Program-made: the position numbers and the translations under genes
Shown here: one piece after another, positions 24,814-32,261 of the stretch
How positions within the stretch are numbered: position 1 is the first letter of the stretch
Layout of the letters: every line of letters begins with the position of its first letter
Assembly (NCBI GenBank): GCA_016342685.1
Contig: JAEINU010000002.1
Location: forward strand, 515,085 to 579,084
From: Bacteroidales bacterium
GTDB taxonomy: Bacteria > Bacteroidota > Bacteroidia > Bacteroidales > UBA12077
DNA: 64,000 nt
Reading direction: 5' to 3'
Notes under the pieces: model-generated
Database searches by the model: none
Told to the model about the DNA's origin: nothing
Seen by the model: only the letters and a program-made list of their open reading frames with translations

Positions 24814-27063
24814 CTATTTAAAAATATTATATGACAATCGAGTAAAATAAAAGCGTCCATATCCTATAGGGCTACTATCTCCACTTGTATGAGCAGTTCC
24901 TGTTCCACCACCAATTACATCAATTGAAGTATTGTTGAAAATATTCTTTACACCTGCCGAAACTGTTAATCGGTTATGGTAAAACTTACGAATTAAGGTT
25001 AAATCCATATTATGATAATCATCTAAAGTTGTGATATTTATATCATCATCTTCGTTTACATCATACAAATATGATTTTCCAGTATACTTATAATTCAAGG
25101 AAACTGTTAACTTCAATTTTTGAATATTATTCGAGACACTCACATTTAAATCTGGAGAGAACTTATAATCATCCAGTTTCTGTTTCTTATTATCAAACGA
25201 TGAATATGTTCCGGTTTCTCCAATACTCAATCCAAAGTTCATATATGGATAATAATTGTACTGAAAAGACAACTGACCACCCAGAGTATTATAATTTAAA
25301 ATATTTATATACTGATAAATAGGATCTTTTGTGTCGGGCAATTGTCGTTTTGCCAAATAAATAATATTTCGCATATCGTTGTAAAACAAACCTAACTCAA
25401 GATGTGAGTAATGCAATTTCTTGTCTTTTTCTGTATTAAATCGTAAAGCAAAATCGTAATTATTCCCATTTTCGGCTTTTAGATTCTCATTGGGTTGAAT
25501 ATTGTGATTTATATCAACAAAATAAATATACAATTCTTTTAAAGATGGTGCTCTATATCCTCTGGCATAAGATGCTCTCATGGTAATTCGCGATAATAAA
25601 TCCCATTTAACATTTATAGATGGAACAAGTGGCACATTGTATTGCGTATTATAAGCAAATCTCACCCCTGGCTGAACACTCAACTTATTGGTAGCTTTAA
25701 ACATTAAACTTGTGAAGAAAGCGTAATCGCCAATTTGCTGCTCATTATCAAGTATCTTCTCTCCAGTTGCAAACTCATAATTCAAATCAATACCAGAAAT
25801 AAAGTTCAATCTTTTATCAGGATTCGAATTTCCAATCAAAACTCGATAAATAAAGGAATTAAATTTTGTAGTATCCTCTTCCGATAGAGTTGAGTTCAAT
25901 TGCTCCAAATCGTTAAAATAAGTTGCATTTCGGCGTTGATAATAAGAATATGACCCCAACATATTTAAAGTATATTCCAAGCCTAATTTTTGCGTATATT
26001 CAATTCTATTTGATATCCGTGTAGAATAAAACCAATCGTCGAAAGCAGTAGAATATTGTGGTGGTTGCAAACTTCCTTTTGATTGTAATCGTTCTCTCAT
26101 GTAAGAAGCTTGATATTTTATTTTATTTCTCTTATTGGAAAGCGTGTAATAGAAATCGGCATTGTATTGCTCCTTTGGTTTCCATTCGCTATATCGTTCT
26201 TCAATATTGAAATAGTTATTTACTACATTGCTACCATCAGAAAAACCACCAAAGAAATTTCTTCCTCCCGAAAGCGAAAAACTATGTTTCCCTTTTCGCG
26301 AAGAAATTCCTCCATCAATATTATAAGTTCCAACAGTTTCGTAATAGGCATTTGCTCTGGCAGTAAATCGCGAATATTCGTTTTCCTTCGTAATTATATT
26401 TATAGCACCGGCTAAAGCATTACTTCCATATATAACAGATAGTGGGCCTTCAACCATTTCGATATGATCGATATTATACAAATTCAATTGACTTAAATCG
26501 ATGTTTCCCCCTACTCTTCCAATAACAGGAACTCCATCAACCAATATTTTGACATTATTCCCCGAAAGACCTTTTAATCGCAAACTCGTTCCTAAAGCAG
26601 GATCATGATTCAATTTAACATTCACCACATTTGCCATAATATCAGAGAGATTTGTCGCTGCTTTCAGCTCTATTTCCCGACGATCAATTACTTTAACATT
26701 GTATATTGATTTATCGGCTTTTTGTGGGGTGAAATTAGCTGTTACAACAACCTGATCTATATCAAAAACTTTTGGATATAATTTAATGATATGATTTTTC
26801 CCGGACTGAATTGTATCAATCTGCGCCTTATAACCCACATAAGAAACAGCAACGATCATTTCTCTATTGCCTGGAATATTTGCAACACCATCCTTATTTG
26901 TTACCATGTAATATTTTGAATCACTATCGATTTCTTCAAAACAAACATGAGCAAATGGAATGGTTTCGTTGCTTTTAAAATCAACTACAGTTATGGTATG
27001 ATCTTGGCAAAGACCTTTAAATGCAATGAATGACAATAAGAATATGAATGTACATCGAATCAT
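24814..27063 (-). CDS. TonB-dependent outer-membrane receptor, probably for heme
   Basis: A 749-residue receptor. A signal peptide is followed by a carboxypeptidase-regulatory-like domain (about 22-105), a plug domain (about 120-230, with LKGLSGNNVKILVDGVPV) and a 22-strand barrel ending in LSYNIF. YRAPSLKELY and NENLKAEN near residues 500-530 resemble the FRAP and NPNL boxes of heme receptors. With HmuY-like genes on both sides, heme uptake is the best guess. It is the HmuR counterpart of this locus. Confidence 0.82.
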   Translation of the reverse strand: MIRCTFIFLLSFIAFKGLCQDHTITVVDFKSNETIPFAHVCFEEIDSDSKYYMVTNKDGVANIPGNREMIVAVSYVGYKAQIDTIQSGKNHIIKLYPKVFDIDQVVVTANFTPQKADKSIYNVKVIDRREIELKAATNLSDIMANVVNVKLNHDPALGTSLRLKGLSGNNVKILVDGVPVIGRVGGNIDLSQLNLYNIDHIEMVEGPLSVIYGSNALAGAINIITKENEYSRFTARANAYYETVGTYNIDGGISSRKGKHSFSLSGGRNFFGGFSDGSNVVNNYFNIEERYSEWKPKEQYNADFYYTLSNKRNKIKYQASYMRERLQSKGSLQPPQYSTAFDDWFYSTRISNRIEYTQKLGLEYTLNMLGSYSYYQRRNATYFNDLEQLNSTLSEEDTTKFNSFIYRVLIGNSNPDKRLNFISGIDLNYEFATGEKILDNEQQIGDYAFFTSLMFKATNKLSVQPGVRFAYNTQYNVPLVPSINVKWDLLSRITMRASYARGYRAPSLKELYIYFVDINHNIQPNENLKAENGNNYDFALRFNTEKDKKLHYSHLELGLFYNDMRNIIYLAKRQLPDTKDPIYQYINILNYNTLGGQLSFQYNYYPYMNFGLSIGETGTYSSFDNKKQKLDDYKFSPDLNVSVSNNIQKLKLTVSLNYKYTGKSYLYDVNEDDDINITTLDDYHNMDLTLIRKFYHNRLTVSAGVKNIFNNTSIDVIGGGTGTAHTSGDSSPIGYGRFYFTRLSYNIFK

Positions 27064-27138
27064 AAGAAATCTAAATATTTTATAAAGTAAAGGAAGATGC
27101 TCAAAAATTAGATATTAAATAAACAATGCCATATTGAA

Positions 27139-27196
27139 CTTGTCAAAATATCTCATTAAAATAGAAGAGATTCTTCGACAAGCTCAGAATGACAAG
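27139..27196. repeat. Intergenic palindromic repeat
   Basis: It contains CTTGTCA (27139-27145) paired with TGACAAG (27190-27196), and an inner GAAGAGATTCTTC hairpin. ATTCTTCGACAAGCTCAGAA is a word I have seen between genes in many bacterial genomes, mostly in Bacteroidota. It lies in the 170-base gap between the receptor and the first HmuY-like gene. Confidence 0.55.
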
Positions 27197-27233
27197 ATAA
27201 GATGTCTTTTTTATTAATACTTTCTAAACTGCT

Positions 27234-28232
27234 TTACAATGCCGTAATATCAAATCCAATATTACCATCTGTTTGTCCACCAAAACTGGTGAAAACGATT
27301 TTATATATTTTATCGTTTTTGTCTTTTACAAAATACATTCTATCATCGTCAATAATCCACTCATAAGTTGTCATATCAATATCTTTCCAATCATAACCAA
27401 TTTCAGTAATATCATCATCAAAATCTGTATCCAGATAATCAACCAATGTTAAATCTAAAACGTCATCTTCATCAATTGCATGAATATCCATATTTTGTAA
27501 AACACCACTTACATTGTATGAAATTGAATTATCTATGTATTTAGTAAATAGTAAATCCCAAGTTGCTGCATCTGGTTCTCTATCAACTCTCAATTTCGAT
27601 TCTAAATCATAATAAACAAAATTCGCATCCGAATCGGAAACATCTATTGTTACCGACTGCTGATCTGATCCATCGATATTTGCATATTTAAAAATATAAG
27701 TCTGTGCAACAGACTGTTTCACCTCAATGAAAATTTGCTTATAATCACCATTTCGTAATTTAATTACATATAAAGCAACACCCTCAACATTATGAGATAC
27801 CATGTTGTAATTACCCCATCCGTAATTTAATTCATCGGAAGTTGCATTTGCACCAAAGGCACCATCTTCCCATTTCTCATCGCCATTATATAATGAAGTC
27901 CATTCGGAATATCCAGTAGTATCAATTGCATCTACCCATTGCCATCCAGCATCTGTTGGAAACTCTTTTAAGACAACTCCAGCACCTTCATTAATCAAAA
28001 TTGAAGAGCTCATTGCATCAACATTAAAAGCAATATCCCAAGTTGTTCTAGAAACCTCTGAAACAACTCCATTACTTAAGCTATAATAAATATCGTTTGC
28101 ATATCCTGCTCCCATTGACAATGTCTCGCTTTTAACCTCAAGTTTATCATCTATTTTTGGATCATCTTCATCGCATGAATAGAAACCAATTGAAACAATA
28201 GCAAGAAAAGCAACTAATAATATCTTTTTCAT
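27234..28232 (-). CDS. HmuY-family heme-binding lipoprotein (first copy)
   Basis: A 332-residue lipoprotein with the signal MKKILLVAFLAIVSIGFYSC (Cys20). The mature part is beta-rich with WDIAFNVDAMSSSILINEG near residue 65 and ATWDLLFTKYI near 225, the two halves of the HmuY fold. HmuY proteins take heme from hosts or the environment. It is the first gene of the heme uptake group and lies 170 bases upstream of the receptor. Its sequence is clearly different from the second copy, so they may bind different ligands. Confidence 0.8.
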   Translation of the reverse strand: MKKILLVAFLAIVSIGFYSCDEDDPKIDDKLEVKSETLSMGAGYANDIYYSLSNGVVSEVSRTTWDIAFNVDAMSSSILINEGAGVVLKEFPTDAGWQWVDAIDTTGYSEWTSLYNGDEKWEDGAFGANATSDELNYGWGNYNMVSHNVEGVALYVIKLRNGDYKQIFIEVKQSVAQTYIFKYANIDGSDQQSVTIDVSDSDANFVYYDLESKLRVDREPDAATWDLLFTKYIDNSISYNVSGVLQNMDIHAIDEDDVLDLTLVDYLDTDFDDDITEIGYDWKDIDMTTYEWIIDDDRMYFVKDKNDKIYKIVFTSFGGQTDGNIGFDITAL

Positions 28233-28367
28233 AATTGATTAAGTTAGATTAATATTTACTACAAATTAAAGTATCAATTCTGAAGAAATTCTGAAGCTAT
28301 AATAATTAAGAAGATGAATAAGAGTAAAGCATAAACCAGATATTGAGTCAACAAAAGGACATAAAAA

Positions 28368-28394
28368 AAAAGGATAGCGAAATGCTATCCTTTT
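28368..28394. terminator. Terminator of the [FeFe] hydrogenase operon
   Basis: AAAAGGATAGC (28368-28378) pairs with GCTATCCTTTT (28384-28394). On the minus strand the stem is followed by a run of T residues. It lies 20 bases past the stop of the catalytic subunit gene. Confidence 0.85.
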
Positions 28395-28413
28395 AATATA
28401 TAGTGAGATTGTA

Positions 28414-30204
28414 TTAAACTCTTTTTCTTTTCGTGTAATGAGTATGCAATAACTCATGTGATTTATGACCAAGAGGCTCTCCAAGAAATTCTTTATAAAT
28501 TTGCTGTACTTCTGGATTCTCATGAGATTTACGAATTTCCATTCCTTCATCTTCACGATAAATTGCATCAGTACGTTTCTGACGAATTTCAGGAGTAGTA
28601 GGAATTGGCTGACCACCGCCACCAACACAACCACCAGGACAACCCATTACCTCAACAAAGTGGTAATTAGCTTCGCCTTTCTTAATAGCATCCATTATTT
28701 GATGTGCATTTGTTAAACCATGCGCAACAGCTGTTTTTAACTCAACACCTTCTAAGAAACTCCAAGCTGGTAATACATTTTCAATTTTTACAGAAGCTTC
28801 ACGAACACCTTCCATACCACGAACTGCTGTAATATTTAAGTTTTCGAAAGGAACTTCACGTCCTGTTACGATTTCATAAGCAGTACGAAGAGCAGCTTCC
28901 ATTACACCACCAGTAGCTCCAAAAATAACAGCAGCACCAGTTGATTTACCCATAATGCTATCAAATTTCTCATCTGGGATCGATCCAAAATCAATACCAG
29001 CTTGTTTAATCATAACAGCTAATTCACGAGTAGTAATACCATAATCAACATCTTGAAATCCACTATCGCGCATCTCAGGACGAGCAGCTTCAAATTTCTT
29101 AGCAGTACAAGGCATAATAGATACACTTACAATTGTAGATGGATCAATACCTCTTTTCTCTGCGTAATACGTTTTTGCTAAAGCACCAAACATTTGTTGT
29201 GGCGACTTACAAGTAGATAGATTATCTAAATACTCTGGATACATATGTTCAATGAACTTAATCCAACCTGGAGAACAAGATGTAAACATTGGCACTTTTA
29301 CAGTTGGGTCTTTATCAACCAATGCTCTTTTAAGTCTTGTAAGTAGCTCTGTACCTTCTTCCATGATAGTTAAATCGGCAGAGAAATCTGTATCAAGAAC
29401 AGAATCAAAACCAAGTCTTCTTAAAGAAGCAGCCATTTTACCAGTAACAATACTTCCTGCTTCCATACCAAGATCTTCACCTAATGCGATACGAGTAGCT
29501 GGAGCTGTTTGAACAATAACATGTTTATTTGGATCATAAATAGCATCCCAAACTTCATCCAAGTAGGTTTTTTCAATTAAAGCACCAGTAGGACAGCGAA
29601 TTACACACTGACCACAATTAGTGCAAACTACATCATACATTGGATTTTCGAAGAAAGTAGAAATCTTCATTTCGTTTCCTTTGTATGCTACGCCTAATGC
29701 GCTTACGTGCTGTAGCTCATGACAAGTTCTTACACAACGCTGACAACGAATACATTTACTATCATCTTTTATGATTGATGGAGAAAAGTTGTCAATAGTA
29801 TAATTTTTCTCAGGAACAAGATCCATGAACATTGGTTCGCTTATAACCATTTCACTTGCAAGATCCTGTAATTCACATTTTGTATTTTTATAACACTTTG
29901 TACAATCAGCATTATGTTCAGAAAGTAGTAACTCAACAACATGCTTGCGAGCATTTCTTACTTTATGAGTATTTGTATGAATAACCATTCCCTCTTGAGC
30001 AGGCATTGCACATGAAGCAACAAGATTCTTAACACCTTCTTGTTCAACAACGCAAACTCTACAGTTTCCGGCTACACACAAATCTTCGTGATGACAAAGA
30101 GTAGGAATGTGTATATTTAATTCCTTTGCAGCATCAAGAACAGTTTTACCAGCCTCAACGCTCACATCGATTCCGTCTATTTTTAAGTTTACTGTATTAG
30201 CCAT
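28414..30204 (-). CDS. [FeFe] hydrogenase catalytic subunit (HndD/HydA type)
   Basis: A 596-residue catalytic subunit. In order: a [2Fe-2S] domain (C37, C48, C51, C65), a His-Cys [4Fe-4S] domain (H97, C101, C104, C110), two [4Fe-4S] clusters (C151/C154/C157/C161 and C194/C197/C200/C204) and the H-cluster domain. H-cluster motifs are TSCSPGW (C310), MPCTAKKFE (C366) and VMGCPGGCVGGGGQP (C522, C526). The second residue of the usual TSCCP pair is Ser311. A small-subunit-like C-terminus ends the protein. It is the last gene of a trimeric operon with NuoF- and NuoE-like partners and should interconvert H2 and protons with NAD(H) in the cytoplasm. Confidence 0.93.
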   Translation of the reverse strand: MANTVNLKIDGIDVSVEAGKTVLDAAKELNIHIPTLCHHEDLCVAGNCRVCVVEQEGVKNLVASCAMPAQEGMVIHTNTHKVRNARKHVVELLLSEHNADCTKCYKNTKCELQDLASEMVISEPMFMDLVPEKNYTIDNFSPSIIKDDSKCIRCQRCVRTCHELQHVSALGVAYKGNEMKISTFFENPMYDVVCTNCGQCVIRCPTGALIEKTYLDEVWDAIYDPNKHVIVQTAPATRIALGEDLGMEAGSIVTGKMAASLRRLGFDSVLDTDFSADLTIMEEGTELLTRLKRALVDKDPTVKVPMFTSCSPGWIKFIEHMYPEYLDNLSTCKSPQQMFGALAKTYYAEKRGIDPSTIVSVSIMPCTAKKFEAARPEMRDSGFQDVDYGITTRELAVMIKQAGIDFGSIPDEKFDSIMGKSTGAAVIFGATGGVMEAALRTAYEIVTGREVPFENLNITAVRGMEGVREASVKIENVLPAWSFLEGVELKTAVAHGLTNAHQIMDAIKKGEANYHFVEVMGCPGGCVGGGGQPIPTTPEIRQKRTDAIYREDEGMEIRKSHENPEVQQIYKEFLGEPLGHKSHELLHTHYTKRKRV

Positions 30205-30236
30205 GTTTTATATAATTTTATTTTTTACAATTAATA

Positions 30237-31400
30237 TTAGTAAATCATTTCTTCTTTGAAATTGTCAACGATAGAAGAGAATGAATTTGCTACTGATTGA
30301 CCTAAACCACATTTAGAAGTAACTTTCATTGTGTCAGCCAATTTTTGCAAAGTATTTAAATAAGTTATTGATTTTTCACCTTTTTTAACTGCTTCAATAC
30401 CTTTGATTAGTTGTTGACAACCTACACGACATGGAGTACATTGACCACAAGATTCTTCTTCGAAGAATTGAACGTAGTTCTTCAATACATTGTACATTGA
30501 ACGAGAACTATTGAAAAGCATCATAGAACCTCCTGTTGGAACTCCCTCGAAACCGATAATGGTATCTTTGAATTTTTTTCTAGGAACACAAAATCCTGAA
30601 GCACCACCAACCTGAACAGCTTTAGTATCACCATCGCCAAATTCTTCAACGAAATCTTCTAATGACATACCTAATTCAAGTTCATAAATTCCTGCAATTG
30701 GAGTATCACCAGAAATTGAGAATACTTTAGATCCTCTAGAATCTGCAGTTCCTAATTCTTGGAATTTATCAGCACCAATTCGTGTAATCATGAATGCATA
30801 AACTAAAGTCTCTACATTATTAATTACAGTAGGCTTACTTCTAAATCCAGCAATTGTTGGGTATGGAGGTTTATTTCTTGGCTCACCACGTTTACCTTCC
30901 ATTGATTCAAATAAAGCACTTTCTTCTCCACAAATATAAGCCCCTGAACCCATTAGAATATGAATTTGAAAATCAAATCCTTCTGCTTTAATATTTGCAT
31001 GAAACTCTTCAAGAACCTTTTCTAAATCAGCTCTTAAAAATTGGTATTCGCCGCGTAAATAAACATAACCATGTTTTGCGCCGATTACTTTACCACAAAT
31101 AGCCATTCCACCAAATACCTTCATTGGTACTCTAGTAAGAATTTCTCTATCTTTAAATGTCCCTGGCTCGCCTTCGTCAGCGTTACAAACAACATATTTT
31201 TCTTCTGAAGCTTCCTGAGAAGTAAATTTCCATTTTAACCCAGTTGGAAAACCGGCTCCACCACGTCCTCTTAAACCTGAATCTAAGATTTCCTTTAGAA
31301 TTTCTTCGTTTGATTTTTTTAGACCAGCGGCTAGAACATCTTTGCAATTGCAATCGTCACTAAATATAAGGTCTACTCTTTTAAGTTTTTTATCTGGCAT
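30237..31400 (-). CDS. NuoF-like flavoprotein subunit of [FeFe] hydrogenase (HndC/HydB type, short)
   Basis: A 387-residue NADH/FMN subunit. GRGGAGFPTGLKW (residues 45-57) and GSGAYICGEESALFESMEG (151-169) bind FMN and NADH; an SLBB-type stretch follows; the [4Fe-4S] site has C318, C321, C324 and C364. It ends soon after this site. Bifurcating HydB proteins also have an N-terminal thioredoxin-like [2Fe-2S] domain and a C-terminal two-cluster ferredoxin domain, both missing here. It exchanges electrons between NADH and the catalytic subunit. Confidence 0.9.
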   Translation of the reverse strand: MPDKKLKRVDLIFSDDCNCKDVLAAGLKKSNEEILKEILDSGLRGRGGAGFPTGLKWKFTSQEASEEKYVVCNADEGEPGTFKDREILTRVPMKVFGGMAICGKVIGAKHGYVYLRGEYQFLRADLEKVLEEFHANIKAEGFDFQIHILMGSGAYICGEESALFESMEGKRGEPRNKPPYPTIAGFRSKPTVINNVETLVYAFMITRIGADKFQELGTADSRGSKVFSISGDTPIAGIYELELGMSLEDFVEEFGDGDTKAVQVGGASGFCVPRKKFKDTIIGFEGVPTGGSMMLFNSSRSMYNVLKNYVQFFEEESCGQCTPCRVGCQQLIKGIEAVKKGEKSITYLNTLQKLADTMKVTSKCGLGQSVANSFSSIVDNFKEEMIY

Positions 31401-31432
31401 AATTATTATCTCCTTTACTGATTAACAACTAT

Positions 31433-31897
31433 TTATTTTTTCATGTATTCACCAATGATCTCACTAACTTTCTCAGGAGTAAGCTCTGTATATGCTTCTT
31501 CGTTGATAAGCATAGCTGGTCCTTTATGACACCAACCTAGACAATTTGCTTCTAATAAAGTAAATTTATTGTCTTTAGTTGTTTCACCGGCTTTAACTTT
31601 AAGAACATCTTCAAGAGTTTGAAGAATTTGTCTTTTACCTTTCATATCGCAGGTAATAGTTTTGCAAACACGAATAACATACTTTCCACGAGGTTTAGTA
31701 TCAAGGAAAGAATAGAATGTTGCAGTACCATAGACTAGGGCTGCGGACATATCTAGCTCTCTGGCAACTTCGGCCATTGCAGCATCAGAGATAAATCTCT
31801 CTTCTGTAATAACGCCTTGCAAAATTGGAAGCAAGCTTTCTCTTGTTCTTCCATGCTTGTCAGCTAATTGCTTAATTAATTCTTTAATTTCTGGCAT
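31433..31897 (-). CDS. NuoE-like [2Fe-2S] subunit of [FeFe] hydrogenase (HndA/HydC type)
   Basis: A 154-residue thioredoxin-fold protein with the four [2Fe-2S] cysteines C78, C83, C119 and C123, in CKTITCDMKG and EANCLGWCHKGP. An N-terminal helical part resembles NuoE. It partners the NuoF-like subunit encoded 32 bases downstream and is the first gene of the hydrogenase operon. An inverted repeat like a Rex site lies 39 bases upstream of the start. Confidence 0.9.
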   Translation of the reverse strand: MPEIKELIKQLADKHGRTRESLLPILQGVITEERFISDAAMAEVARELDMSAALVYGTATFYSFLDTKPRGKYVIRVCKTITCDMKGKRQILQTLEDVLKVKAGETTKDNKFTLLEANCLGWCHKGPAMLINEEAYTELTPEKVSEIIGEYMKK

Positions 31898-31936
31898 TTT
31901 GATCTCGTTTTATTAATTAATTGTTATTTTTTTCAC

Positions 31937-31956
31937 AGTGTTAATTAAATAACACT
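31937..31956. promoter_or_regulatory. Rex-like inverted repeat before the [FeFe] hydrogenase operon
   Basis: AGTGTTA (31937-31943) and TAACACT (31950-31956) are separated by six bases. The core GTGTTAATTAAATAACAC differs at three positions from TTGTTAAnnnnTTAACAA, the clostridial-type Rex operator. NADH-sensing control would fit an NADH-linked hydrogenase. The core is also close to the palindrome at 9030-9045. Confidence 0.5.
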
Positions 31957-32235
31957 CAATTTATATTTAATCATTTGATTCTCAGAATTAAATATAGAAT
32001 TCAATAATACGAGAGACCATGATATTTATTACGATAAAACATGATATAAGTCACGTATTGCTTTGTAATCAAAGTGCAATATATTTATTATTAATCACTT
32101 AAGTGCATTAATATACTTGCTGACATATTTATTATGAATTTCGATAAATTAGAAATAGTATTTCTATAGAATAATACAATGATGATTTGAAATACTTCAG
32201 TTCATTTATTGGTAATTTGATTGTTTTTATAAATA
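31957..32235. other. Regulatory gap upstream of the hydrogenase operon
   Basis: No gene was found here. Two degenerate FNR-like sites occur: ATGATATTTATTAC at 32019-32032 and ATGATATAAGTCAC at 32041-32054. A direct repeat AAGTGCA occurs at 32072-32078 and 32101-32107, the second copy inside a CACTTAAGTG palindrome. No exact TAnnTTTG promoter was seen on the minus strand, so the hydrogenase promoter is unassigned. Confidence 0.4.
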
Positions 32236-32260
32236 AAAAAGGCGCCTAAAGCGCCTTTTT
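32236..32260. terminator. Terminator of the peptidase operon
   Basis: AAAAAGGCGC (32236-32245) and GCGCCTTTTT (32251-32260) form a strong GC stem with A/T flanks, one base past the stop of the S46 peptidase gene. The minus strand has the following T-run. Confidence 0.92.
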
Positions 32261-32261
32261 C

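Noticed and set aside
24813-24860. Longer N-terminus of the second HmuY-like protein
   Set aside because: It runs into the receptor gene, while the ATG at 24812 starts a good lipoprotein signal.
28266-28634. Open frame of 122 codons past and inside the hydrogenase gene end
   Set aside because: It is out of frame with the catalytic subunit, crosses the terminator hairpin and shows no family features.
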